A stretch of 64,000 nt of DNA from an uncultured Lachnospiraceae bacterium (GCA_910577785.1 CAJTNT010000003.1:428-64427), one strand, 5' to 3'; positions 33,737 to 43,700 are shown, counted from the stretch's first letter. A program made the numbers and translations. Notes: generated from the letters alone by a model not told the origin.

Positions 33737-34879
33737 TTATTTTACGCCCATCCAGCCAGAGATTACCATCATCTGCACTTCGGAAGTGCCTTCGTAAATC
33801 TCTGTGATTTTGGCGTCGCGCATCATGCGCTCAATGGGGTAATCCTTGGTGTATCCATAGCCGCCGTAGAGCTGCAGGCAGCGGCGGGTTACGTCAGAGG
33901 CATTTCGGGATGCCACTAATTTGGCCATGGCGGCCTTATGGGAGAAATTCTCATGGTCATCCTTGGCGCAGGCTGCCTGGTATACCAGGAGTTTGGCGGC
34001 CTCTGTGTTGGCTTTCATCTGTGCCAGCTCAAACTGAGTGTTCTGGAACTGGGAGAGCCTGCGGCCAAACTGCTTGCGTTCCTGTACGTATTTCACGGTT
34101 TCTTCAATAGCGCCTTCGGCAATGCCCAGCGCCTGTGCGGCAATGCCGACGCGGCCGCCGTCTAAGGTCATCATTGCATATTTGAAGCCCTTGCCCAGCT
34201 CGCCCACCAAGTTTTCTTTCGGCACGATGCAGTCCTCAAATACCAGCTCGCAGGTAGATGAGGCGCGGATGCCCATCTTGTCCTCGTGCTTGCCGATGGA
34301 GAAGCCCTGGTAGCCCTTTTCGACAATAAAGGCAGAAATGCCTTTGGTGCCCTGGGATTTGTCCGTCATGGCCAGCACAAAGAACACATCCGCTGCGCCG
34401 GCGTTTGTGATAAAGATTTTTGAGCCATTGAGTACCCAGTGGTCGCCTGCGTCTATGGCAACGGTCTGCTGCCCGGAAGCATCGGTGCCTGCGTTGGGCT
34501 CCGTGAGGGCGAAGGCGCCGAGCCATTCTCCAGAGCAGAGCTTGGGCAGGTATTTCTGCTTCTGTTCTTCAGAACCGAACTGGTAAATCGGCGTGCAGCA
34601 GAGGGAGGTATGCGCAGATACGATAACCCCTGTCGTTGCGCAATATTTGCTCAGCTCCTCCACAGTCTGGATATAAGCCAGGGTGTCCATGCCAGAACCG
34701 CCATATTCCTCCGGGAAAGGGATGCCCAGAAGGCCCATTTCGGCCATCTGCTTTACATTGTCCATGGGAAATTCCTCCGTCTGGTCAATGGTGGCGGCCA
34801 GGGGCTTTACGTCATTTACGGCAAATTCATGTACCATATCTAAAATATCCTGATGTATCTCGTCTTGTTTAAAATCCAT
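33737..34879 (-). CDS. Acyl-CoA dehydrogenase (butyryl-CoA dehydrogenase-like)
   Basis: A 380-residue FAD enzyme with the two family signatures: FALTEPNAGTDASGQQTVAI (about residues 122-141) and the C-terminal QLYGGYGYTKDYPIERMMRD followed by IYEGTSEVQ, whose glutamate is the catalytic base of short-chain enzymes. Clostridial butyryl-CoA dehydrogenases of this form work with EtfAB and can reduce ferredoxin by bifurcation. It lies between etfA and larA in the lactate operon, a place with no counterpart in the six-gene lct cluster of Acetobacterium. ATG 34879 is chosen because GGAGGAAT precedes it. Substrate chain length is inferred. Confidence 0.92.
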   Translation of the reverse strand: MDFKQDEIHQDILDMVHEFAVNDVKPLAATIDQTEEFPMDNVKQMAEMGLLGIPFPEEYGGSGMDTLAYIQTVEELSKYCATTGVIVSAHTSLCCTPIYQFGSEEQKQKYLPKLCSGEWLGAFALTEPNAGTDASGQQTVAIDAGDHWVLNGSKIFITNAGAADVFFVLAMTDKSQGTKGISAFIVEKGYQGFSIGKHEDKMGIRASSTCELVFEDCIVPKENLVGELGKGFKYAMMTLDGGRVGIAAQALGIAEGAIEETVKYVQERKQFGRRLSQFQNTQFELAQMKANTEAAKLLVYQAACAKDDHENFSHKAAMAKLVASRNASDVTRRCLQLYGGYGYTKDYPIERMMRDAKITEIYEGTSEVQMMVISGWMGVK

Positions 34880-34939
34880 ATGTAATTCCTCCATAATTTT
34901 ATTCTTGTGTTTGAGCCTGGAACGCTGTTTGTTATGCTT

Positions 34940-35947
34940 TTAGGCCTTGCGTGCCTGGAATGCTGCCGTTAAAGCAGGGACTACCTCATTGAGGTTGCCT
35001 ACAATCCCATAGTCTGCCACGTCAAAGATGGGTGCGTCTTCATCCTTATTGACGGCGATAACTGTATCGGAGCCGGAAATGCCGGCTAAGTGCTGGATGG
35101 CTCCGGAAATGCCGATGGCAAAGTAGAGCTTGGGCGCAACGGTCTTTCCGGACTGGCCGACCTGGTGGGCGTGCGGCATCCAGCCTGCGTCTACGACAGC
35201 GCGGCTGCAGCCTACGGTTGCGCCAAGCGCGGCAGCCAAGTCTTCCAGGAGCTTGAAGTTTTCGGCGGAGCCTACGCCGCGGCCGCCGGATACAATGATG
35301 TCGGCTTCTTCCAGGTTGACGGCTTCCGCTACTTCCTTTACACGCTCCACTAATTTGGTACGGATTTCTTCTGGCGCAACATGGATGTCCTCTTTGATGA
35401 TTTCGCCGCTGCGGCTTTCCTCATAAGCGCCTTTCTTAAATACGGCAGGCCTTACCGTGCCCATCTGCGGGCGGTGTTCTGGGCACATAATTGTCGCCAT
35501 CAGGTTCCCGCCGAAGGTGGGGCGGGTCCAGGCGATATTGCCTGTCTCTTCGTCAATGTCAATGGCTGTGCAGTCAGCCGTAAGCCCGGTCTTCAGGCGG
35601 CAGGACACGCGCGGGCCCATGTCGCGCCCGTTGTTGGTGGCTCCGATCATCAGTGTTTCAGGCTTATATTTTTCTACCAGGGCGACCAGCGCCTTGGTGA
35701 ATGCGTCTGTGGTATAGTATTCATACTCTGGCCCATCTACTATAATGGCGGAATCCGCGCCGTAGCAGATGGCGTCCTTGGCTACCCCTTCAATCTCCTT
35801 GCCAATTACGACAGCCACCAGGGCGCACCCTTTTTGTTCTGCCAATGGCTTTGCCACGTTCAGCAGCTCATAGCCGACATTTTTGGCCTTTCCGCATTCT
35901 GTCTCAATGAATACCCATATATTCTTATAATCATTCAGATTGCCCAT
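34940..35947 (-). CDS. etfA: Electron transfer flavoprotein alpha subunit
   Basis: A 335-residue EtfA with an N-terminal Etf domain (YELLNVAKPLAEQKG) and the C-terminal FAD-binding domain carrying IIVSGGRGVGSAENFKLLED and VGCSRAVVDAGWMPHAHQVG, GKTVAPKLYFAIGISGAIQH, the standard FAD motifs. There is no extra N-terminal ferredoxin domain with cysteine motifs, unlike some bifurcating EtfA proteins. It forms a heterodimer with EtfB, whose gene ends 13 nt upstream. The Etf probably serves the lactate dehydrogenase and possibly the acyl-CoA dehydrogenase next to it. Confidence 0.95.
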   Translation of the reverse strand: MGNLNDYKNIWVFIETECGKAKNVGYELLNVAKPLAEQKGCALVAVVIGKEIEGVAKDAICYGADSAIIVDGPEYEYYTTDAFTKALVALVEKYKPETLMIGATNNGRDMGPRVSCRLKTGLTADCTAIDIDEETGNIAWTRPTFGGNLMATIMCPEHRPQMGTVRPAVFKKGAYEESRSGEIIKEDIHVAPEEIRTKLVERVKEVAEAVNLEEADIIVSGGRGVGSAENFKLLEDLAAALGATVGCSRAVVDAGWMPHAHQVGQSGKTVAPKLYFAIGISGAIQHLAGISGSDTVIAVNKDEDAPIFDVADYGIVGNLNEVVPALTAAFQARKA

Positions 35948-35960
35948 TATCGCTTCCTCC

Positions 35961-36764
35961 TTATAAAAGTTTTGCTTCTTCCATCAGCTTTACGACTTCC
36001 TTGGCCGCGTCAACGGCTTCCATGCCTGTCAGCTTGACCCCGTTTTTCTCCTGTACGGGCGTATATGTCTTCTTCACCCTGGTTGGGGAGCCGTTTAACC
36101 CGCAGAGCGCCAGGTCAATGGCTGGGATGTCTGCTTCCGTCAGCACGGGGATTTCTTTTTTCTTGGCAGCCATCTTGCTCTTGATGGTAGGATAACGCGG
36201 CTCATAGGGCAGCTTTACGACCGTCACCACGGCTGGGAGGCTGGTGGAAATCATGTCGTATCCGGCGTCATATTCCCGTTTTACCTGGATTTCCCCATCT
36301 TTTTCCAGGATATCCAGGGCATAGGTAATCTGCGGCAGCCCCAGGTGTTCGGCAATTTCCGGGCCGACCTGGGCGGTATCCCCGTCTGTGGCCTGCTTCC
36401 CACAGAGGATTAAGTCAAATTTTAGGCCTTCCTTTTCTTCGATTGCTTTGATGGCCTCAGACAGGATATAGCTGGTGGCCAGCGTGTCAGAGCCGCCGAA
36501 ATTCCTGCTGGAAATCAGGTATCCGCCGTCAGCGCCTACGGCGAGGCAGGATTTAATGGCTTCTTTTGCCTGTTCCGGGCCCATGGAAACTACAATTAAT
36601 TTCCCGCCGGAGGCTTCTTTTAGGCGTACGCCGACCTCCTGGGCATAGGTGTCAAAGGGGTTCACAATGCTGGGGACGCCTTTGCGGATTAAGGTGTGGG
36701 TTACAGGATCGACTTTGATTTCATTGGTATCTGGAACCTGTTTCATACAAACACAGATATTCAT
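35961..36764 (-). CDS. etfB: Electron transfer flavoprotein beta subunit
   Basis: A 267-residue EtfB starting MNICVCMKQVPDTNEIKVDP, with the nucleotide-binding DLILCGKQATDGDTAQVGPE segment (about residues 116-135) and the C-terminal helix that wraps EtfA. The GKQATDGDTAQVG motif is that of Etfs in which beta can hold FAD, as in bifurcating complexes. ATG 36764 follows AGGAGGAAT; the six-codon upstream extension overlaps that ribosome site and is rejected. Between glcD and etfA in the lactate operon. Confidence 0.95.
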   Translation of the reverse strand: MNICVCMKQVPDTNEIKVDPVTHTLIRKGVPSIVNPFDTYAQEVGVRLKEASGGKLIVVSMGPEQAKEAIKSCLAVGADGGYLISSRNFGGSDTLATSYILSEAIKAIEEKEGLKFDLILCGKQATDGDTAQVGPEIAEHLGLPQITYALDILEKDGEIQVKREYDAGYDMISTSLPAVVTVVKLPYEPRYPTIKSKMAAKKKEIPVLTEADIPAIDLALCGLNGSPTRVKKTYTPVQEKNGVKLTGMEAVDAAKEVVKLMEEAKLL

Positions 36765-36797
36765 AAGAATTCCTCCTAACATTTTATTGATTTATCA

Positions 36798-38210
36798 TTA
36801 CAGGCGGTAGCAGACTTTCCCGGGGTTGAGGATCATTTTGGGGTCAAAGACTTTTTTGATGCCTTCCATCAGTGCCATATTTGTCTCGCCGACGGAGTCT
36901 ACCAGGTATTTTACCTTGCCTGACCCGATGCCGTGTTCCCCGGATACGAGGCCGCCGCAGTCGGTTGCTTCCTTATAGATAATGTCAAAAAATTTGTCTA
37001 CTCTTTTCTTGAATTCCTCTTCTTCTAGGTCGTTGGAACACTGGTAAATGTGCAGGTTCCCGTCCCCGGCATGGCCAAAGGACTTGATGGTCAGCCCGCA
37101 TTCTCCGCCGGTTTTGTTGACAAACTCCAGGTAGTCGGCAATCTTATTTACGGGGACGACGACGTCGCATTCATCCAGCAGTTTAGTCTCTTCCATGATT
37201 GCTTCTAGGAAAGAAGAGCGCGCGGCCCAGGCATCCTTGATTTTGCCAGGCGTGTCGGCAACCAGTACGTCGATGGCGCCTTCTTCCAGCACGAGTTCTG
37301 CAGCCTGTTCTACCAGGGCGTCTACTTCATCTTCGGAAGCTCCGTCCAGCGTTACCAGCAGGTAAGCCCCAATCTGCGTTCCTTCCAGTTCCTGCGGGAA
37401 TACAGATTTGCCGATGTAGCGCTCAGAGGCCAGGACGATTTCGCGTTCCATAAATTCTATGGCCTGCGGGTCCATATGCGCCATCTTAAATTTGGGGACG
37501 GTGGCAAGGGCTGTGTGCAGGTCTTCGAAGGGGATAATCAGGGAAGCTGCCGCCTTGGGGGCGGGGATGATTTTTAAGGTCAGCTCAGTGATAATCCCCA
37601 GCGTACCCTCCGAGCCAATCATTAGGTTCAGCAGGGAGTACCCGGAGGATGTCTTGGAGACTGTTGCGCCTAAGCGGGTAATTTCTCCGTTGGGCAGGAC
37701 AACGGTCATCGCCCGAACGTAATCGCGGGTTGCGCCGTATTTCACCGCGCGCATGCCCCCGGCGTTGGTGGCCACATTCCCGCCGACACAGGCGAATTTC
37801 TCACCGGGATCCGGCGGATAGAGCATGCCTTTTTGCTGGCAGTCCTCGGCCAGGTCGTTCAGCAGCACGCCGGCTTCAATTTCTACGACAAAGTTCTCCA
37901 TGTCGTAGGATTTAATCTTGTTCATCTTGGAAATGTCAATCAGCACGCCGCCACAGACAGGCACGGCCCCTCCGGCAAGCCCGGTGCCTGCGCCCCTGGG
38001 CGTGACAGGGATATTGTTGTCATAACAGATTTTCATGATTGCGGCCACTTCCTCCGTGGAGCGGGGCTGGATGGCCACGTCCGGCATGCGGGTGCCATAA
38101 ATCGGCATTTCGTCCTTGGCATAGTCGGGGTTGATGTCATCGCCTAAAAATACATAGTCTGAAACGGCTTTCAGCTGGCGGATGATTTCTGGTGTTAATT
38201 GGTTGTACAT
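36798..38210 (-). CDS. FAD-linked lactate/glycolate dehydrogenase (GlcD/LctD type)
   Basis: A 470-residue FAD_binding_4/FAD-oxidase_C protein. The PCMH FAD site appears as PVTPRGAGTGLAGGAVPVCG (about residues 74-93) and GEKFACVGGNVATNAGGMRA; the C-terminal domain ends with VSGEHGIGSGKVKYL. The family oxidises 2-hydroxy acids. Beside etfBA it corresponds to LctD, the subunit that, with Etf, uses NAD+ and reduced ferredoxin to oxidise lactate in Acetobacterium. ATG 38210 follows AAGGAGGTAA; the same frame stays open to 39080 but that stretch is antisense to the permease gene and not coding. Confidence 0.92.
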   Translation of the reverse strand: MYNQLTPEIIRQLKAVSDYVFLGDDINPDYAKDEMPIYGTRMPDVAIQPRSTEEVAAIMKICYDNNIPVTPRGAGTGLAGGAVPVCGGVLIDISKMNKIKSYDMENFVVEIEAGVLLNDLAEDCQQKGMLYPPDPGEKFACVGGNVATNAGGMRAVKYGATRDYVRAMTVVLPNGEITRLGATVSKTSSGYSLLNLMIGSEGTLGIITELTLKIIPAPKAAASLIIPFEDLHTALATVPKFKMAHMDPQAIEFMEREIVLASERYIGKSVFPQELEGTQIGAYLLVTLDGASEDEVDALVEQAAELVLEEGAIDVLVADTPGKIKDAWAARSSFLEAIMEETKLLDECDVVVPVNKIADYLEFVNKTGGECGLTIKSFGHAGDGNLHIYQCSNDLEEEEFKKRVDKFFDIIYKEATDCGGLVSGEHGIGSGKVKYLVDSVGETNMALMEGIKKVFDPKMILNPGKVCYRL

Positions 38211-38240
38211 TTGTGTTACCTCCTTGTTTTGGTTATAGTT

Positions 38241-38277
38241 CGTAATGATTCCGCAGGCCTGTGCATTTACTGCGCTG
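38241..38277 (-). repeat. Second, partial copy of the palindromic interspersed repeat
   Basis: Read on the minus strand, these 37 bases match 16542-16578 at 32 positions (shared blocks GCAGTAAATGC, CAGGCCTGC and TTACG). The copy lies between the lctP stop (2 nt away) and the lactate dehydrogenase start, so it is transcribed inside the operon. The other half of the element is not evident. Confidence 0.65.
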
Positions 38278-38278
38278 G

Positions 38279-39826
38279 CTATAGCCCTAGCGATGAGCCT
38301 ATGTAGCAGAGGATGCCGGCCAGAATCACATAGAGCAGGAAATATTTGAAAACGGCGCTTAAGATTTTGCTCTCGGAGCCGATTTGGTTGACTGCGCCAG
38401 CCCCAATGGCAATGCCCTGGGGGCAGACCATCTTGCCGATGCCGGCGCCCATGACATTTGCGGCCGCCATCCAGGTGGGATTGAGGCCGAGCGCGGCGGC
38501 TGTCTCGCTCTGGAGGCCGCCGAAGAGGACGCAGGTGGAAGTGCCAGAGCCGGTCACGAAAGCGCCGAGCCCTCCAATCAGCGGGGCAATCAGCGGGTAG
38601 AAAGGCCCTGCAGCAGCTACCAGGAACTGCGCAATATCGGAAATCATGCCGCTGTAGCCCATAATTTTGGCGGTTGCCATTACAGAGCAGATGGTAAGTA
38701 TGGTTTTCCAGTATTTTTTTAACGTTTCGGCAAATACCTGGCACATATCGCGGACGCTGGCCTTTTGGATGAAGCCGCCGAGGATTGCTGCCAGGAAGAT
38801 CATGATGCCGGGCGTATTGATCCAGCTGAAGGATAAGGCGTTCCCCCCTTCCCCCGCATAGACCGTAAAGGTACTCTGGATGCCCGCAATCGCATTGTGG
38901 ATGGGAGGGCATAGGGTGGAAGTGGATGTCAGGAGGATGAAAATCAGGAGAAAGGAACTCCATGCTTTCATGCCTTCGCCCAGGGAAATGCCCCTGTCTG
39001 CCGCTGCTGTTTTGGACAGCTGGATGGCATAGGCCTCTTCTGGCTTGCGACTGAAAATCTTGGCCGCTGCAATCAGGCATCCCATGGAACAGATGGAGCC
39101 GATGATGTTCGGAAGCTCCGGGCCGAGCCAGTGCGCCGTAAAGAACCAGGGGACTGTGAAGGAAACGGCAGCCGTCAGGGTAATGGGGAGCATTCCTTTA
39201 AGGGCTTTGACCCCCTTGCCGCAGATGCAGACCATCAAAAACGGAGAGACAAAAGTCAGTAGGCATTGGATAACGGCTACGCTTGCGGACAGGGGCAAAA
39301 TATCGGCGCCTGTCACCGAGGCCAGGGTTACGGTAGGCACGCCAACGGAGCCGAAAGCTGTCGGGGTGGAGTTCACAACCAGGCAGGCGATTACGGTGCT
39401 GATGGGGTCAAGCCCAATCCCCACCAGGATGGAGGCGGGGATGGCCACTGCCGTGCCAAATCCAGCCATGCCTTCCATAAAGTTCCCAAATCCCCAGCCA
39501 ATGATTAAGGCCAGCACCCGTCTGTCGCGGGAGACGCCGGCAAGCATTTTTTTGATTAATTCCATGGCGCCTGTTTTCAGCGTCAGGTTATAAGTAAAGA
39601 GGGCTGCGATAATGACGAGGCAGATGGGCCATAATGCATTTAAGATCCCTTCCAAGGCTGCCGTTGCCGTACAGGCCGCGTTTAATTCCCAGTGGAAGGC
39701 TGCCAGCAGGGCAGTCAAAAGGAGCGCAATCAGGCAGGCTTTGTGCCCGGCCATTTTCAATCCGCTTAAAGCTGCGATAAGCCAGAGGATGGGCAGCATT
39801 GCAAGTGCAAATTGTAAGAATAACAA
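38279..39826 (-). CDS. lctP: L-lactate permease
   Basis: A 515-residue LctP-family transporter with about 13-14 membrane segments, including the conserved GWGFGNFMEGMAGFGTAVAI (about residues 110-129) and NSTPTAFGSVGVPTVTLA, and near the C-terminus GALGAFVTGSGTSTCVLFG-type sequence (GGLGAFVTGSGTSTCVLF). It imports lactate with protons. TTG 39826 is chosen since AAAGGAGA lies 4 nt before it on the minus strand; an in-frame start at 39859 would overlap an operator palindrome. First gene of the lactate operon. Confidence 0.93.
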   Translation of the reverse strand: MLFLQFALAMLPILWLIAALSGLKMAGHKACLIALLLTALLAAFHWELNAACTATAALEGILNALWPICLVIIAALFTYNLTLKTGAMELIKKMLAGVSRDRRVLALIIGWGFGNFMEGMAGFGTAVAIPASILVGIGLDPISTVIACLVVNSTPTAFGSVGVPTVTLASVTGADILPLSASVAVIQCLLTFVSPFLMVCICGKGVKALKGMLPITLTAAVSFTVPWFFTAHWLGPELPNIIGSICSMGCLIAAAKIFSRKPEEAYAIQLSKTAAADRGISLGEGMKAWSSFLLIFILLTSTSTLCPPIHNAIAGIQSTFTVYAGEGGNALSFSWINTPGIMIFLAAILGGFIQKASVRDMCQVFAETLKKYWKTILTICSVMATAKIMGYSGMISDIAQFLVAAAGPFYPLIAPLIGGLGAFVTGSGTSTCVLFGGLQSETAAALGLNPTWMAAANVMGAGIGKMVCPQGIAIGAGAVNQIGSESKILSAVFKYFLLYVILAGILCYIGSSLGL

Positions 39827-39841
39827 GGCTTCTCCTTTCTG

Positions 39842-39856
39842 ATTGGGTAATCCAAT
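39842..39856. promoter_or_regulatory. Operator-like palindrome 1 (leader of lctP)
   Basis: ATTGGGTAATCCAAT, a near-perfect 15-bp dyad in the untranslated leader, just upstream of the lctP ribosome site (39830-39837). It shares its pattern with the sites at 39925 and 40042. Probable FadR-type regulator site. Confidence 0.65.
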
Positions 39857-39924
39857 CATTAGTAAAATATGGTTTGTTGGTGTAAAAAGGTCATATTTTT
39901 GGTTCTAAAATGCATTTTCCGACT

Positions 39925-39939
39925 ATTGGGTCACCCAAT
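39925..39939. promoter_or_regulatory. Operator-like palindrome 2 (at lctP transcription start)
   Basis: ATTGGGTCACCCAAT is a perfect 15-bp palindrome. It lies 10 nt downstream of the lctP -10 box, covering the expected transcription start, where a bound repressor would block initiation. Confidence 0.75.
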
Positions 39940-39949
39940 TTATAGTTGT

Positions 39950-39977
39950 ATTATAGCACCTGATGAAAAAAAATCAA
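39950..39977 (-). promoter_or_regulatory. Promoter of the lactate operon
   Basis: On the minus strand TTGATT (39972-39977), a 16-bp spacer and a perfect TATAAT (39950-39955). Transcription would start near 39943, beside palindrome 2. Confidence 0.75.
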
Positions 39978-40041
39978 GTATTATTTGTAATTCCGGCATT
40001 TTATATGAAAATCTTCCCTTTTTTTGTACAATATGCATAAA

Positions 40042-40056
40042 ATTGGGTTACCCATT
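40042..40056. promoter_or_regulatory. Operator-like palindrome 3 (upstream of promoter)
   Basis: ATTGGGTTACCCATT, matching the other two sites except for one outer base. It lies about 100 bp upstream of the start of transcription, 117 bp from palindrome 2 and 200 bp from palindrome 1, a spacing that would allow DNA looping. Confidence 0.6.
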
Positions 40057-40196
40057 TTGCGTAAGCATGGTTTTGTGTATTTTGCATAAAAAAAGTAAAA
40101 AAACTTTGCCAAAAAACGGACATAGGAATACAATAAATTGGTAAAATCATATACAAAATGCACAAAAATGAGTTCATAAAAGAGAAAAGGAAAATC

Positions 40197-40261
40197 CTGC
40201 TTCTACAGTAAATGCATGGGAATCAGCCAAAGCTGTTTCTGTGCATTTGCTGTAGAAGCAG
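40197..40261. repeat. Long hairpin, 20-bp arms
   Basis: Arms at 40197-40216 and 40242-40261 are inverted copies with one mismatch, around a 25-nt loop. The arm contains CAGTAAATGC, which is also in the repeat at 16542-16578. No T tract follows, so it is not a classical terminator. It may be a relative of the interspersed repeat or a structured RNA. Confidence 0.6.
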
Positions 40262-40741
40262 CAAAATATTGCGGCAGAAGCATGGAGTGGGAAAATCAGC
40301 CTTCAATCTGTGTGCCTGAAGCATCCAAATGGAGGCGGCTGCCTTGGACAGAAAGCCAGAGAGCCTTTGCAAAAGCGGGTTTGTCGCCGCTGGCGGGAGG
40401 GAAGATGGCAGAGAAGAGGCAGCAGATTATGGTGCGGGGAAAGGGGGATTGTAACGTTCTGTGGCGGTTCCTGGCAACCATAGAAGAGGAGAATTCCGTA
40501 TACAAAGCCAAATTGCCTATGCGGCGGCATGGTCTGTTCGTGGGTCGTTGCAGAATCCATGAGCGTGTGCTGCCATGGAAAGCAGGGGCAGTTGGAAATG
40601 ATTCCAGGATGTCGTGGGAGCCCATTCCAGAATCCATTGCATAAAAATGCAGCAGATGTACCGAATTGCAGCCCGGTACAGGAGCAGTAACGATTCCGCT
40701 TCTGCCGCAAAATGATTGATAGGAAGGAGTATACCGAATTT
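40262..40741. other. 480-bp region without a supported gene
   Basis: A plus-strand frame (40216-40644, 142 codons) has no ribosome site, starts inside a hairpin, and its product resembles no family known to me. Near the right end are a small dyad GTACCG/CGGTAC (40658-40679) and GTAACGATTCCGC (40687-40699), which resembles the outer end of the partial repeat at 38241. AGGAAGGAG at 40721-40729 is the ribosome site of the next gene. No promoter is clear. Confidence 0.4.
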
Positions 40742-43700
40742 ATGAACTCAAAAAAAATAAAACGCATTTTAAGCGTAGCGCTGTCCTTAAGCATGGTGCT
40801 GTCTACAAATCTGACAGGCTTTGCCGCTGGGATGGATGTGCCGGCAGAAGAAGCGGCCGTGGTTGCTGAGGATGCCGAAAGCCCGATCGAAGAGGCTCCT
40901 GTTGCGGAAGGCGCAGGGACTTCATCGGAAGAAGCGGCAGGCGCTGCCGAGGGTGCAGAGACGCCGCCAGAGTGCGAGGAAGATAAGCATGACTGGGAAA
41001 TTTTAGAGACAATACGCCCTGCAACCTGCAGCCAAAAAGGCGCTTATAAGGTAAAGTGCAAAATCTGCAGCAAGGAGGATTATTCATCCACGCCTAGGAT
41101 TGGGCATACGTATGAACTGGAAGATTTTGTCGAGGTGACGCAGGCGGATATTGACGCAGGCACAGCGCCAGAAGGGGCAGTGGTCAACACTGTGATTACA
41201 AAGGAGCCAAGCTGCTCTGAGGCAGGCGCAAAGAAGCATATCTGCGGAACCTGCGCAGAAGGGGTAGATGGGCATGAGAGCGCCCCTGTGGCGATTGAGA
41301 CGCTGCCGCATACCTGGGAAGTGACAGAGCGGCATGTGAATGCCACCTGTACGGAAAATGGATACTTCTATAAGAAGTGCCAGAATTGCGATGCCGAGAC
41401 AGACAAGCGGGATGATCCAGACGCCCCCAGGCTTTACCATACTTATGAGGAAGAAGCCGGAACGGCTTATGATCCAGAAGCTTCCATTGACGAGAAGATT
41501 GACGGGGACTGTACCCAGGAACACGATGTGACCTATACCTGCCAGAGGACAGAGTGCGGCCATACGGAAACGGGAAAAATCCGCCATGAGGCGCATGTGG
41601 ATGGAGCGTCAGTCAGTGAAGAAGCTACTTGTGAATATCCGGCCATGGAGTATACGCCCTGTACAAGGGAAGGGTGCAGCGTGCGCAGGAACACCCATGA
41701 GGTAGAAGGCAGCACGAAGCTCTACCATACCTACGAGGAAGGAGCTGGCGGGGATTATGATTTGGAGTCCAGCATAACGAAAAATCAGCCTGCTACCTGT
41801 GAGGCAGACGGAGAGGTCATCTATACTTGCCAGAGGGCTGGATGCACGGAAGAGAATTCACAGCATCACACAAAGACGCTTACCTCTCCGCGTTTAGGGC
41901 ATGATTATACATCAGAAAATGCAACTTCTGAAGTAACAAAAGAGCCGACTTGTAAGGAAGAAGGAATCCGGACGATCCATTGCGGGAATGATCCTGCACA
42001 TACCACCACAGAGCCAATAGGTAAGAGCGGCCATACGTGGACAGATGTACCGCAAAAGGACGCCACATGTGGAGAGAACGGCTTGGAAGCGTATACCTGG
42101 TGTCCGGTATGTGAAAAGTATAAGGATGATGTGCAGCCAGATGAGATACCATCAGACCCGACGAAGCATGTGTATAACGGGACGCCGATTGTCTACAAGC
42201 CGGCAACCTGTACGGAAAATGGCATCGGCAAATATGTCTGCACGGTATGCGCAAAGTCTTCTATCTTTGGCACGATCCCGGCAATGCATGCATATCAAAT
42301 GCTGGATAAAGATGGGAATGTCGTAGTAAATGAGGAATTTGCAGGAGATGCGGAGTCAAATTCGACTGTTACAGGGACGGATGCCGGCTGTCTGACAAAG
42401 GGCTATAAGACGTTTACCTGCGGGAAATGTGAAGCAGGCACGCCAGGAAAGACATACAGCCTGACCATCAATGCCCTGGGACATGATTATGACGAGGGCG
42501 CCGTGACAACGCCGCCTACCTGTGTGGACAAAGGCGTGAAGACATTTACCTGTAAAAGGGCTGGATGCACAGATCTGACAAAGGGGCACTCATATACAGA
42601 AGATGTAGATGCAACGGGAGAGCATACGTTTGTGGAAGGCACCGTTCCGGCAACCTGTACGGAGCCGCAGAAGACAGGCAGCGCCTGCTCCGTGTGCCAT
42701 GCGGAAGATCCGGACAATCCTCCGGTTGTGGATGAGGATGCAGACGGCAATCCAGTAGCGCCAGCCCTTGGGCATACCTATGAAGATGCCAAATATCAAA
42801 TAGATGGGGAAATCAATGATGAAGCCTATGCAGCAGATTATCCAGAGTGTTTTAGTAAGGTTGAGGCAACCTGCGCAAATGGCGGCAGGGCAGAGACAAA
42901 GACTTATACCTGCGCACGGAAAGGATGCACAGGCGAAGGGCATACGAAGGTAGTGGCAGGCGAAGTGCCAGAGCATCAATGGACGCCAATGTCTGAAGAT
43001 GCAACCTGTGAGCATGCATTTTATACATATGAAAAGTGTTCTGTGTGCCAAGAAGAGACAGATCCAGAATATCATCCGGAGCTAGGCCCGCAAAAGGATC
43101 ACAACTATGTGCTGCAGACCCCTGCACTCAAGCCAGCAACCTGTACAGCCAACGGCATTGGGCAGTATCAGTGCTCCATGTGCCAGAATGTGAAAAACCA
43201 GGTGATTCCAGCGCATCACGCTTATGAAGGCGAAGATCATAAGGTTCTGACAGGAAGCGCCCTCCAGGAAATGGTGGATGCAAAACGGGTCAGCATAGCA
43301 ACAACAGCAGAAGCAACTTGCGCAGCGGCTGGGGAAGCAGTATATACTTGCTCGGATTGCCCAGAAGGAACGACAGGTAAGGAAAAGACAGTAGTTCTTG
43401 CAAAGCTTACGCATATTTATGACGCCGGGCGCTGGAAGAGCGAGATAGAGGGCGGCCAGCATTATGGCTGTGTGGACGATATCAAAGTCCAGACCTGTAC
43501 GGTGGGGAACTGTAAGGCTGAATTTGAAGGCCATACGATAGAGACACCGGAAGAGGCAACGCTTGAGCATGACATAGATGGCGTAACAGAAACCGTTCAG
43601 CCGGCAACCTGCACAACGGCCAAGAGTCTTGTGAAGATTTGCAAAACATGCGGTCAGGCGGCAGAGGTAAAGGAGGCAACAGGTGATGACGCTCAGGCAG

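Noticed and set aside
38211..39080. In-frame extension of the lactate dehydrogenase frame by 290 codons
   Set aside because: It lies antisense to the clearly coding permease, has no family similarity, and a perfect AAGGAGGTAA-ATG start exists at 38210.
40216..40644. 142-codon frame in the gap upstream of the giant protein
   Set aside because: Starts inside the loop of a hairpin, no ribosome site, composition unlike a protein, no recognisable domain.
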